Of a stretch of DNA of 64,000 nucleotides, positions 23,716-33,966 are shown one piece after another (within the stretch, counting starts at the first letter, position 1; each line of letters opens with the position of its first letter). The notes beneath the pieces were generated by a model. That model worked only from the letters and a program-made list of their open reading frames with translations, made no database searches and was not told the DNA's origin. The DNA is from Ctena decussata. Taxonomy: Eukaryota; Mollusca; Bivalvia; Lucinida; Lucinidae. The stretch covers positions 57,795,400 to 57,859,399 of the forward strand of contig OZ022507.1 of assembly GCA_963989385.1 (NCBI GenBank), in the 5' to 3' direction. The position numbers were made by a program, and so were the translations under genes.

Positions 23716-23814
23716 GGGGGAGGGGGGCGGGGGGGGGTGTGTATAGGTGTGTGGGGGAAGGGTATGGTCATGGATGTGTGTCGGAGGGGGGGAGATACTT
23801 TAAATGTTTCATAC

Positions 23815-24044
23815 CTTTGTTGTCCGGTTGTATCCCAGAGCTGTAGTTTTATTTTCTTCTCAGCTAATGTGAGAAGTTTAGTCTTGAAGTCGATACCAAT
23901 AGTTGTAATGAATTTGTCGAAATTGTCATCTGCGAATCGTCTTAATAAACTCGTCTTTCCTGCGTCTTCATCTCCAATTAAAAGAATCTTGAATAAATAA
24001 TCATATGCTTTGCCTAGAGCTTTTGCCTGTGTGTTAGTAGCCAT
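23815..24044 (-). CDS. Gene A exon 1: Rab-like small GTPase, N-terminal half
   Basis: ATG at 24044-24042 gives [19 protein letters not shown]. The P-loop GDEDAGKTS (residues about 24-32) binds nucleotide phosphates. Switch I ITTIGIDF (46-53) keeps the Mg-binding Thr. WDTTGQQ (70-76) is the G3/DxxG motif with the catalytic Gln retained. The donor is AG|GTATGA, phase 2, inside the Arg codon. The protein should bind GTP and act as a switch in membrane traffic or signalling. The longer 114-residue frame running to 23700 reads into the intron. ATATAAAA lies just upstream of the ATG; whether it is a TATA box or 5' UTR is unknown. No other start is plausible. Confidence 0.92.
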
Positions 24045-24248
24045 TTTTATATAAGTTTAGAGAGATTTTGATCACTCCCAATGCAATATTTCCATGAAGT
24101 TATAACAGAAGCTTTAAAATGCAAAGGCAAACTGAAAGAGTTTTTCCATGTGACTATCATACATGTATGTCAAAAGTATGCGCATAATACTAATTGCCAG
24201 ATCGTTACGGCCATATTTTACTTTGTTAAAGACAAAAGTTTTATCCTT
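24045..24248. other. Upstream region of Gene A
   Basis: Presumed 5' UTR and promoter, on the minus strand. No clear regulatory motif apart from ATATAAAA close to the ATG. Confidence 0.4.
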
Positions 24249-24487
24249 TGAGCCGCGACACGACAAAACCAACAAAGTGGCAAGTGCGCCTAGCGAAGAC
24301 TCAGTTCAGCCTGGGCATTGGCCAAGTCTGATCAGAGTCTTCACTGGTCAGTAAATGTGCAGCTAAGGGTCTAAGCTAGCTTCATGCTAACAGCAAAGAC
24401 TGTGATCAGATTGGGTGGATGTCCAGGCTGATCTGATCTTCGCTGGGCGCACATGCCACTTTGTTAGTTTTGTCGTGTCGCGGCTCA
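24249..24487. mobile_element. MITE of the TGAGCCGCGACACG family, copy 4
   Basis: Almost perfect ends, TGAGCCGCGACACGACAAAA and its inverse. The arms have GTGGCAAGTGCGCC and GGCGCACATGCCAC, which mark the ACAAAACC/GGCA subfamily. It lies just upstream of Gene A. Confidence 0.95.
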
Positions 24488-24699
24488 TATATGATTTTAT
24501 GTAAGAATATGATGAAAGTTTATTCAGAATATATATGAAATCCCATTTTCGCTACTTGGAAAACAGACCAATATAGTATACGGAAAATACACTGACAGCA
24601 TCCTACAAATTAGTATCCGGTTATATATGTAATAGAGCTCGTAACATAAGAGCTGTTCGTAAGTACTATCCGCTAGATGACACTAGATATCAACCTAAT

Positions 24700-25045
24700 A
24701 CACTTGAATCTACGGAACCACGGAAGGGACATGTGCAATATTTTTCTAAGTCGTGGCCACGACTTATTAAGTCGTTCCCACGACTTATTATGTCGTTCCC
24801 TCGAGTTAGCATTTCGTTACCACGACATACTAACTCGTTCCCTCGACTTATTATGTCGTTACCACGAGTTATTATGTCGTTCCCTCGACTTATTATGTCG
24901 TTACCACGACTTATTATGTCGTTCCCTCGACTTACTAAGTCGTTCCCACGACTTATTAAGTCGTTACCACGAATTAATACTGCCCTCCAATTAGTCAAAT
25001 TAACTCGTGGCCACGAGTTAATAAAGCACTCTGATTGGCCCTGTT
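24700..25045 (+). repeat. Palindromic minisatellite element, copy 1
   Basis: An array of about 20 bp units such as CGACTTATTATGTCGTTCCC and CGTTACCACGACTTATTATG. It is flanked on the left by ACGGAACCACGGAAGGGACA and on the right by TAACTCGTGGCCACGAGTTA. Each unit is self-complementary, so open frames exist on both strands and are not genes. An inverted copy lies at 28348-28690. Confidence 0.9.
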
Positions 25046-26600
25046 TTAATATTGATAATATCCCTTACCAGACTTCGTTTGTCGCTGTTAAGGCGCTAAT
25101 CTGTGGACCCCTAGCTGGACTGGCCAAGTGGAGCAGTCTGATCGGACTCTGCAGTGTTGGCTAACTGGCTGAGTCTTGCTCTTGATTGTTTTTAATTGTG
25201 CTGACTTTGCATCAGCTCACGCTAATAGCTGAGCAGGCAGTGCACATCCTCGTCATGCTGCTCTTCTCCGGGAGCAGTATGATCGGGGTCTCCAGTGTTT
25301 GTCGACTGACTCCACCATGCAGTTTCACTAAATTTCTGTGGTGTCTTTGTCCTAAATAAGTGGCAAGGTTGCCATCTGCGATATTTTACTACTGCTACAA
25401 GTATTATTATTATGACAACGGGACTGTCTTGGGTTCTCAGACGGTTTATGCAGACTGACCTTTCGCCCTTGTAGAGCTGCTACCGGGTAAAGTGGTCTGA
25501 TGTTTGACAATGGTCGTACAGTGTTAAGTATTTACCTCGAATATTTGGACACTGATGCCTGAGCTGACATTGCAGAGATTGACCGAACAGCTCTATCAAG
25601 GAGTCAATAATCTGCAATATCTGCCGGTAGACTGTGCCACGCTGAAAGAAATTTTAAAAATCTTTCATTGTGTCGCATGATAATGGGACGCTACAATCCA
25701 GGCTAGCATCATAGATTTTGATCAGAATGCTCTTCTGGAGTTGTCTGATCATTTCTGCAACAGTGCTAAGCTGTTGTGCTCTGCCAGTTTTTATGGCGTA
25801 GCTACCCCGGTTACTCCGACATCAATATTTTGGCAAGCTGTGGCCTTAATCAGCTGGTCTATGCGGACATGTCGGGTCGATGCATGCAATACCTGCGATC
25901 ATTTTTTAACACTTTGCTTAAAATTTTGGTTTATGTTTAAGACTCTACTGCTGAAAGATTGCGTTGTTGGAATACTTGGGACAGATACGGTATAAAGCAT
26001 CTGTCCGTCAGTATAAACTTACATCGCAGCTTCACATGTGCGAATATTCCAACAGTTTCTGTCTGAAATCGAAATGATATATTCTATTGTCTACGCCCAT
26101 GGGCGTAGAAATCTTAGAAATTGATTTTGCTCCGGAAGCATTTTAGAAACGGTCCGGAATGGTTGAATGTTATTTTCTATTGACTGGTCATCAATGATAT
26201 TTTGCGCAGGTTTGATCAGATCCGCAAGTACCAGAAAAGGATCGACATGGAGACGGTCTAGTAGTATTACTAAATGCCTTAGATTTCTAAGGTGACCAAA
26301 CATGCCAGTTAATTGAATTAGGGTGATTACATGCCAACTTGAGCTTAGAAATGCCAACCAGAAATCTACTAGATTTAAACCGAGAATGTGCATTAAGACC
26401 GAGGTGAAGAATGACTTGGGTTTGGTAGAGGCGTGATTTGACCAAGGTGCCAATCCAATGACTACACAAGTTATGGTGTGCTAAGCGTAGACCAAAGCTT
26501 TTTTTTGTAAAAGCTGATACTTGTGGTTATTATCATCAGTATTTCATTTCACCACCACCAGTCATCATTCATAGCTCTGCAACATGTCAAGATCCGACTT
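25046..26600. other. Unassigned region with minus-strand frame 26091-26453
   Basis: A 120-residue minus-strand frame (with MFGHLRNLRHLVILLDRL) shares its sequence around the GATCAGATCCGCAAGTACCA block with 63250-63310. It may be repeat-derived, perhaps a mobile-element coding remnant. No domain can be named. Confidence 0.35.
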
Positions 26601-26869
26601 GTACAGACTTGGCATAGTTAAACCAGTTTCATTCATAAAAGTCAGCCGATACACTCTCATCGCATCGGACTGATCCATAAATGGGGTTGCTGGAGCGAGT
26701 TTCAGATTAGAAACAAGTTACAACAAAATCTACCCGTTTTAAACTTAAATGATGTCTCTATAGCAGTATTTTCTTTCTGTCGCTGTCTATCTATTTCAAA
26801 AGTTACCTCTTGTTTTGTCCGTCCGTTTTTGTCTCACCGTCTGTGAGATTGACAGATTGATAACAAAAG

Positions 26870-26966
26870 ACTGTGTGCAATGGAACCCCGCCTACAGCGG
26901 GTCTCGAGCCCGGGACAGCTAGATCAGCAGGAGAGCGCTTAGCCCGCCGAGCTTCCGGGGCTCCCC
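26870..26966 (-). mobile_element. tRNA-derived SINE, minus strand, truncated
   Basis: In reverse it reads GGAGCCCCGGAAGCTCGGCG with a GGGCTCGAGACCC B box and CGCTGTAGGCGGGGTTCC. This matches the heads at 18444 and 27376. Confidence 0.8.
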
Positions 26967-27370
26967 TTTTAGCACATGCATGTATGGCTCAGCACACGGT
27001 CATTTCAAAACATCCGACAAGAAAGCAAGAGTTTTTATGTTAATGCAACTACTTGTCAAGACTGTAAATTTCATATCAATCTAAGCATAGTTTGGTCAGA
27101 TTTCAATTTTTGTAAATGTGGTGATTTAGGAGAGCAACTAACGAAAAGAATTCAATGTCGAGTATTGTGGCTGACTCATAAACTGCATTAAAAGTATATG
27201 CAAAATAATTAAGGTTGAATACCATTCCTAGATTTTGGAAATAAAAGCACATTCACGAATTTTCGGATTTTGAATATGTGGCGAGGGTGGAGGTAGCAGC
27301 ATGGTTACTGCCATTTAAGTGTGTCAAGTTTAAAACTATGGACTGACAAGAATACTTTGACTGTATCAAT
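26967..27370. other. Intergenic, no gene seen
   Basis: A 71-residue plus-strand frame (26976-27191) has no recognisable motif. Confidence 0.4.
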
Positions 27371-27375
27371 TTCTG

Positions 27376-27595
27376 ATCCGGCAGCTCAGTGGGTTTAGTG
27401 CTGGCCTATTGATCTAGCAGATCCGGATTCGAGCCCTGCTTGAGGCGAGAATCTTTCCTACCGTAAAGTTGTAAACGGGGTTCTGTTGCATACAGCCATT
27501 CATCATCACCCGCCCATCGTCCTGATCTGACTGAAATACTGTTGAAAAGGACGTAAAATTGCAAGTCATCCATCCAGCCAGCCATCCATCAATTA
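27376..27595 (+). mobile_element. tRNA-derived SINE
   Basis: A box CAGCTCAGTGGGTTTAGTG, B box GGATTCGAGCCC, body CACCCGCCCATCGTCCTGAT, tail GACTGAAATACTGTTGAAAA and a CATCCATC-like end. It is the most complete copy in the window. Confidence 0.9.
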
Positions 27596-27609
27596 TTGCC
27601 TATCTTTTT

Positions 27610-27926
27610 ACACTGTAAAACATTTCCGTAGATTTTACGGTAGAAATCCTGGCAAGTTGGCAACCAGCTGCCAGACCATTCCCCGTTATTTTTACGGGCG
27701 TCTGCCTGTAGAAAATTTGTTTGAAGTCTTGATATGGTATAGTTATGTTAACTGACCGTTATAGTGTTGAAGGGCTATATGACCAAACCAAAACCTCTCT
27801 TATTCTACCCTATTCTGCGTGATGATTCCGCCAATGTTTACGGGCGCCCGTAAAAATAACGGGAAAAGGACTGGCTGCTGGTTGTCAAGTATTCTTACGT
27901 TAAATCTACGGATTTTTTTTAAGTGT
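27610..27926. mobile_element. TIR element of the CACTGTAAAAAAATCCG family
   Basis: It starts CACTGTAAAACATTTCCGTA and ends inverted with TACGGATTTTTTTTAAGTGT. The inner arms carry TTATTTTTACGGGCG and CGCCCGTAAAAATAA. The centre matches 12232-12543. Confidence 0.88.
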
Positions 27927-28347
27927 ACTTTGTAGAAATTATGGCTTTAATATCATTCCAATATGCATTTACTAAAGCAGGGGTCCAGATATGTTGGATA
28001 GCTGGGGCTCTTTTTGGTTAATGTTTCTTAATTTTCAGGGGAAAAACATGTCGCGATTCCTCACTAGAGCTGCCTTGTTGACGAAGTTTTAATGGATATT
28101 CGCAACATCTGTTGCTCAGGAGTATAATAAATATCCTCAAAATCCATCCTTATTTATACACGTGTCTCCGCTAGATAATATCAGTAGATGCTGTTTCGCG
28201 TGAGAAACTGGCGGAACCCAGGTCCGCATCACTTTCTAGTCCGCATATTATGCAAGTACTCTGGTATCTCTGTTTTTAGTTACAACATATACTCAGCTTA
28301 ATCTGAAAACATAGTAAAGGAGTTTATCAACAGTACACCAGACCCGA

Positions 28348-28690
28348 TTGATCCAATCAGAGCGATTTATTAACTCGTGGCCACGAGTTAATTTGGCCAA
28401 TAGGAGGGCAGTATTAACTCGTGGCCACGACTTAGTAAGTCGTGGGAACGACATAATAACTCGTTACCACGACTTACTAAGTCGTGGGAACGACATAATA
28501 AGTCGTGGCCACGACTTAGTAAGTCGTGGGAACGACATAATAACTCGTTACCACGACTTACTAAGTCGTGGGAACGACATAATAAGTCGTGGCCACGACT
28601 TAGTAAGTCGTGGGAACGACTTAATAAGTCGTGGCCACGAGTTAATAAAAAAATTGCACGTGTCCCTTCCGGGGTTCCGTATGAATCAGT
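28348..28690 (-). repeat. Palindromic minisatellite element, copy 2 (inverted)
   Basis: It is the inverse of 24700-25045: left flank TTAACTCGTGGCCACGAGTT, array units such as GTCGTGGGAACGACATAATA, right flank GTCCCTTCCGGGGTTCCGTA. The 121-residue plus-strand frame (SRGNDIISRGHDLV) is array translation. Confidence 0.9.
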
Positions 28691-28850
28691 CTATTTATGG
28701 TTCCGATTTATGAGATGGAAATTTTATTACACCAGTGATGTAAATTTACAAATGCAATCAAGCTCATTCAAACTCTCTACCAATTTACAACCAGGCATGT
28801 GATTCCAAATACGACATTTAATTCCTATTAGTTCTCTGCTTCGAGATAAC

Positions 28851-29083
28851 TGAGCCGCGACACGACAAAACCTACAAAGTGGCATGTGCACCCAGCAAAG
28901 ACTCAGATCAGCATCCGCCCAGTCTGATCAGAGTCTACGCTGTCCGCATGGAGTTGCTTAGTTCCTGGGCTACTCTTTAAGCGGAAAGCGAAGACACTGA
29001 TCAGACTGGGTGGATGTCCAGGCTGATCTGAGTATTCGATTGGCGTACATGCCACTTTGTGGGTTTTCTCGTGTCGCGGCTAA
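28851..29083. mobile_element. MITE of the TGAGCCGCGACACG family, copy 5
   Basis: Ends TGAGCCGCGACACG and CGTGTCGCGGCTAA. It belongs to the ACAAAACC/GGCA subfamily. Confidence 0.93.
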
Positions 29084-29368
29084 TGTACCATCATGCTGAC
29101 ACACTGAGGGCTTCCTGTACACTGTTTGCTGCCTGATGCCTCCTTACTGTTTGTTTGTTATATATTGTCTAAAGCGATAGTGTGCGACGCTGCTCTTCGA
29201 ATTGGAGAGGGGACGGACGGTCAGACTCGGTGCCAGGAGTGTGCAACCGTGGTTTTTTTCACGCTGAGCCTCCTGGGTAACATTGCATAGAAAACTGGAC
29301 AAAAAATGACTATGCACAAATATAAGGGCATGCACACATGCTGACCGCTTACGGTTAACGGATATATA

Positions 29369-29555
29369 TGAGCCGTGACTCGAGAAAACCAACAATGTGG
29401 TTGCGCGCCGAGCGCAGACTCAGATCAGCCTGGGCATCCTATGCTACCTCCATGCGGACGGCGAAGGCTCTGATAAGACTGGGCGGATGCCCAGGCTGAT
29501 CTGAGTCTGCGCTGGGCGCACAACAAAATTGTTGGTTTTCTCATGTCGCGGCTCA
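29369..29555. mobile_element. MITE of the TGAGCCGCGACACG family, copy 6
   Basis: Shortened centre. The ends are TGAGCCGTGACTCGAGAAAA and the inverse. It belongs to the GAGAAAACC/GGTTG subfamily. Confidence 0.92.
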
Positions 29556-29765
29556 CATATACAGTAATGCAGCTGACAGTGCAAGGCAACCATTGAAGAG
29601 GAAAATTACCATAGCCTCATCTTGATCTACGTGGTTTGTTTAGTTTTTGGGGCTTAAAGTCTTTTTGAATATACTAACGTACGACACAGTAAGATTTTAA
29701 GAGTAAGTCAGGTGCTTGTGATGCACATTTCGACGGGTACAAAATCAATGTTAAACTTATACATA

Positions 29766-30000
29766 GGAGCCGCGACACGATTAAACAAACAATCGGCATG
29801 TGCGCTCAGCGCAGACTCAGATCAACCTGGGCATCTGCTCAGTCTGCATAGAGCCGTCGCTTCAAAGGGTAGCTAAGGGCCTAAGGGCCTAGCTCTATGA
29901 GGACAGCGAAGTTTCTGATTAGACTGGGAGGATTCCTAGGCTGATCTGAGTCTTTGCTGGGCGCACATGCTTCTTTGTTGGTTTGTCGTGTCGCAGCTCA
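29766..30000. mobile_element. MITE of the TGAGCCGCGACACG family, copy 7
   Basis: Ends GGAGCCGCGACACG and CGTGTCGCAGCTCA, full length, with a duplicated CTAAGGGC in the centre. Confidence 0.92.
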
Positions 30001-30297
30001 CTTATAGCTTAAGCACTTCAGCCATTCCTAGTTTTGTCCCGATAAGAAAATACCACCAAAAGGCAGCAAGTTTTCAAATAATCTGTAGCATCTTTGACCT
30101 ATCTTTGTAAGAGACTTAGGATGACAAATGAATGAGATGATGGGTGCTATGCGAAAGTACTTATAAAAATAAAAATGAATGAGCCATCATATAATTAAGG
30201 AAACAAATTGCTCATAGATGTATCACAGCACCGATGGCAAAGGCGCTGCATGGAATGCATCAAAACATGACAGACAGAACATTACAAAGAAAATAAT

Positions 30298-30410
30298 TGA
30301 GCCGGGACACGAGAAAATTAACAAAGTGGTTGTGGGCAAAGTGCAGACTCAGATCAGCCTGGGCATCCGCCCAGTCTTACCAGAGTCTTCGCTCTGCTCT
30401 TAAAGGGTAG
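30298..30410 (+). mobile_element. MITE of the TGAGCCGCGACACG family, left half
   Basis: TGAGCCGGGACACGAGAAAA through CAGCCTGGGCATCCGCCCAG, then it breaks off at the centre. The right half is missing. Confidence 0.85.
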
Positions 30411-30624
30411 CCATCAAATATATACAGATAGAAGAGTCCCCTAGGCATTAATGTATTACGGCAGCACATATCACCTGTTTCTTCAAATTCAAGCAATGCA
30501 TTACCTTTGGCATATGCGTCTATAGATAGTGATCCTAGTGCAACATCAGTATATTTTCCTTCCTATTTGCCTTGGCTAAATTTGAAAAACACAATGAAAT
30601 GACTTGAAATACATCTCCCGCCCC

Positions 30625-30770
30625 GCAATATCCCATATATCAGGCCCGGTTCCAATTCACCACGAACCGGTTGGTCTCTGGATAATTGGTGGGGCTTGGA
30701 GGTTCCGATGTGTATGTTGGTAGGTGTGGAGGGGGAAGGGGGGCTTGAAAATATATAAAAGAATTAGGGA
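30625..30770 (-). repeat. GCCCGG repeat family fragment
   Basis: It has CATATATCAGGCCCGGTTCC and GGTGGGGCTTGGAGG and a purine-rich GGAGGGGGAAGGGG. It is the reverse of parts of 32762-33056. Confidence 0.65.
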
Positions 30771-30815
30771 TCGATTTGATGATAAGATTGGTAATGTTCT
30801 TTTTGCCTTGAAATA

Positions 30816-31051
30816 TGAACCGCGACACGAGAAAACCTTTAAAGTGGTTGTACGCCTAGCGCAGACTCAGATCAGTCCAAGCATCTACCAAATTTAATTA
30901 TACTCTTCGATAAGCGCTTAAAGGTACCTAAGGATATCAGCTACCTCTATGCGGACAGAAAAGACTCTGAGCAGACTGCGCAGATGCCAAGGCTGATCTG
31001 AGTCTGCGCTCGGCGCACAACCACTATGTGGTTTTGTCGTATCGCGGCTCA
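30816..31051. mobile_element. MITE of the TGAGCCGCGACACG family, copy 8
   Basis: Ends TGAACCGCGACACGAGAAAA and GTATCGCGGCTCA, GAGAAAACC/GGTTG subfamily. Confidence 0.9.
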
Positions 31052-31052
31052 T

Positions 31053-31243
31053 ATATGTTGTGGTATTTCACTAGCATCGCCTCGCCGAGGCGATTCTAAC
31101 GAGATGTCACAACATATATATAATCTAACCACATGGATAAATCTCAAACTGGCATCAAAAACTCCTTATTATCTACCTACTATACATAACACAGAGACCC
31201 AGATGGCGGGGCTGAAGCCCCAAAGCCCAACCCTGGATCCGGG
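31053..31243 (+). repeat. GCCCCGGATCC repeat family copy
   Basis: It contains the palindrome ATCGCCTCGCCGAGGCGAT, then ACAACATATATATAATC and GGCGGGGCTGAAGCCCC, ending CCTGGATCCGGGGC. Confidence 0.75.
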
Positions 31244-31590
31244 GCGTTATATGGTATGCTATAATCTTCCCAGCATACGTTATCTTCTTAATGTTAACAA
31301 CAAGATATATTCTGGCTTTTCTTGCGCTTCTTTCTTTTCTGTAGCTTCTGACTGGGTAGTTTATTTCGTGTCTCTCAGAGTAGTATCACTCATGGCTTAA
31401 TATCGTATTGTTGAAAATACTCATTGGTAGTCTAACTCCTGTCACTTTACAATCATATGACTTTTTTCAATTCTTTTTAGTGGTGACACACACACTATAT
31501 AATCTAAAAGTGTGCGTGTTTCAATTACTCAATATATAACGTCAATTAGTTACATCAGTATTAGAGACAGTTTTTAGCCCTTCTTCAGAT
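31244..31590. other. Intergenic, no gene seen
   Basis: AT-rich sequence with no recognisable gene or repeat. Confidence 0.4.
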
Positions 31591-31597
31591 ATTGGTA

Positions 31598-31842
31598 TTT
31601 TGCGAAACGGAATTGAACGGAAACGCTACTAGGCTTCGTCTCCCCTTCACGCATCAACCCTCCTGTTTTTTTCAAATTAATGAATATTGATTATTATGAT
31701 AAAATTAGTTGCTAAATTTGCGATTCTTTTTATGGAATAGCGCGTAAGGATAACCTCCTTATCAATCTTATAAATTAACAATGCGTTTTATTCCGTAAAA
31801 AAATCTAAGTTCCGTTCCGTTCCGTTTCGCAAAATACCCATA
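31598..31842. mobile_element. TIR element, TATTTTGCGAAACGGAA
   Basis: TATTTTGCGAAACGGAATTG at the left end and its near inverse GTTCCGTTTCGCAAAATAC at the right end. Length about 245 bp and no coding capacity. It is a MITE-like insertion. Confidence 0.85.
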
Positions 31843-31934
31843 GCCATTTTCTCCATGAAACGGAAAACTTATGGAGGAAGAATATAGTCATATTAGAACA
31901 AACCGTAGCAATACATGTGATGGCATGCAACATA

Positions 31935-32160
31935 TGGGTCGCGACACGAGAAAACCAACAAAGTGGTTGTGCGCTCAGCGCAGCTGGGCTTCCGCCCAGT
32001 CTGACCAGAGTCTTCGCTGTCCGCATGAATGTATCTTAGACTCTAAGCTACCGTTTAAGCGCTTAACGAAGAATCTGATCAGACTGGGTGGATGCCCAGG
32101 CTGATCTGAGTCTGCACTGGGCGCACAGCCACATTGCTGGTTTTCTCGTGGCGCGGTTCA
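31935..32160. mobile_element. MITE of the TGAGCCGCGACACG family, copy 9
   Basis: Ends TGGGTCGCGACACGAG and GTGGCGCGGTTCA, GAGAAAACC/GGTTG subfamily, with a 10-15 bp internal deletion in the left arm. Confidence 0.9.
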
Positions 32161-32444
32161 ATTATATTTTCGTTTCGTAGAGAAAGCTACTTTTGTAGAA
32201 ACAGGACATTATAGCAAACGGAATTTGCAAGAAATGACAAGTGTGGAAATGCTTTCCCAGCGGAGACAGTAGACGTTCCATTGGCGTTTATACGACCTTG
32301 CTTCGGGATCTGCTGGCTGGAGACCAGTGCCGGCCGCGCAATAGTGGCGGCCATATATGAATTGCGCGCGCATTTTCGTGTTTATTACGTAATAAATTGT
32401 ATACATTTGCAAAGAACACAAATAAGAATGCATACAACAGCATC

Positions 32445-32640
32445 ATGTAAGAGCAATGAAAAAAGTCATAAGAAGGAAAGTGGGTCAGACTACGTAGTCT
32501 CGGCTAATAAAGCCTCATCAGTGGCCCTGTAACTGCCTGACAACGAAATTCAGGAGAAAACATACTGTAATATTTTCTTTTCAAATAAGTAATCGATTGA
32601 AAGATTGGTGTTTTCCTAAAACTAAGGTCCAAATTGCTAA
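32445..32640 (+). repeat. CAGACTACGTAGT repeat family
   Basis: It contains GGTCAGACTACGTAGTCTCG, TAATAAAGCCTCATCAGTG and TGGTGTTTTCC. Other copies: about 33120, 39515 and 60690-60885 (inverted). Confidence 0.75.
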
Positions 32641-32761
32641 ATATTGTTTCTTAACCAATTTTTAATTCCGATTTCTCAAATATTTCCGCTGATCTCCACT
32701 GACCATATAAAAATAAACTACACTATTGTAGAGATGTATGGGCAGCGTTTTATGGCCGCTT

Positions 32762-33056
32762 GCCAGCCCCGGATACAGGGGGTGGGCTGTGGGGCTTCAG
32801 CCCCACCACCAAGGTCTGGTTAGATTAAAAAATATATGTTGTGACATCTCGGCGAGGCGATTCTAATGAGATATAACAACATATATTTCAAGGCAAACAA
32901 GACAGCAAAAATTCTCATCAAATTGACCCCAAATGATGGTATATATATTCAAGCCCCACTCTCACCAGCCCCCTCCCCAGCATATCGGCACCTCATCGTC
33001 CCATCAGTTATCCAGAGCCCCACCAGTACGTGGTGGTCTGGATCTGGGCCTCAACT
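32762..33056 (-). mobile_element. GCCCCGGATCC repeat family, fullest copy
   Basis: It begins CCAGCCCCGGATACAGGG and ends GTGGTCTGGATCTGGGCC, which look like short imperfect terminal inverted repeats. Inside are GGCGAGGCGATTCTAAT and CCCCACCAGTACGTGG. No coding frame. Confidence 0.75.
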
Positions 33057-33109
33057 GCAGCGACTGCAAATAAAAATCTTGAGTTCTTTTAAAAACAATT
33101 AAAACCATT

Positions 33110-33270
33110 CATAGGAAAGAAGGAGGGCCGGCCTGTGTAGTTTTGGCTCTGTGGCCTTTTGATAGCCTGGCAACGAAAGTCAGAGAAAAACATACTTCAA
33201 TTTTGTACATTTTAAATACACAGTCGATTCAAAGACGGTGTACACCAAAAAGGTCCTTATACGACGGCTG
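33110..33270 (+). repeat. CAGACTACGTAGT repeat family, diverged
   Basis: It follows the pattern of 32445-32640 (GGCAACGAAAGTCAG, AAAAACATACTTCAA, CAGTCGATTCAAAGACG), but the core is degenerate. Confidence 0.6.
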
Positions 33271-33966
33271 CTTATAAGCCATCCAATCTAAAGCTACACT
33301 TTGCCATTTTTCTATCTAATTTCTTGCAAATTGTCAAAACCTCTTTTAAAACAATAGGAATGCACGAATTCTATTTAGGAATAATAAAATATTAAGAAGT
33401 CAAAGGTTACTACCTTAAATGGTACAGTTGCCGAAGAAAGAAAATAATATTAATACACCCTCCACTTAATGGTTTATTCATCATGGTGAAGAATTATCAC
33501 TAATCTTTAATCCAGATTAATATTTAAACGGCTAGACAAATTAAGTCGTAATGGATTAAATGGATTAAATAATGTTTAATCTTACATGCGCAAGTTTAAT
33601 AATCATTTAAAAAGAGTCTAGTTACATGTAAAGTGCAATATTTATAGTTCATCACATTTATATCAACATGCAAATAATTAGTTTAAGAAATAGGGAATAT
33701 TAGTTTAAGAAATAGGGAATATTTCGCGAATGCTAAATTATTACGGTGTTGATTTCAAAAGTTTGAATTCGCGATTGTCATTCTGGTTCTTTAAACTGAA
33801 AAAGGCCATAGTCATTCGCAGCAGTTTTATTTTTGCGAAACTTCGCCTTGGAGAAGTTTTGTGACAATACAACTATTGCGAATATTTCTCAGTTTACAGC
33901 AAAACAAACTTTTAGTCTCCGGTACAGAAAAAAACTGCGACAAAGTCACATTTTAGAAAATTTAAG
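33271..33966 (+). other. Upstream region of Gene B
   Basis: AT-rich. A near-perfect direct repeat of about 25 bp (TTAGTTTAAGAAATAGGGAA) occurs twice at about 33679-33722. The sequence just before 33967 is presumed 5' UTR; no firm promoter element is seen. Confidence 0.4.

Larger units (their letters stand above)
21339..23814 (-). other. Gene A intron (2,476 bp)
   Basis: It has GT at 23813-23814 and AG at 21339-21340 on the minus strand, phase 2. It contains a repeat of the GGCCCGGATCC family (about 21690-22060), a stray MITE end (22502), a G run (about 23025-23044) and a lone unit (about 23585-23715) of the tandem repeat found at 47.9 kb. Confidence 0.85.

Noticed and set aside
23700..24044. 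114-residue Gene A product ending in a proline-rich tail
   Set aside because: The tail is intronic; the GTATGA donor at 23814 and exon 2 at 21338 give a normal Rab fold.
24677..25164. Reading frames of SFPRLIMS or SRGNDII repeats, taken as a repeat protein
   Set aside because: The units are palindromic and all strands are open; frames exist because the units contain no stop. No start, domain or splice support.
28348..28713. 121-residue frame with RGND repeats
   Set aside because: Same minisatellite, inverted copy.
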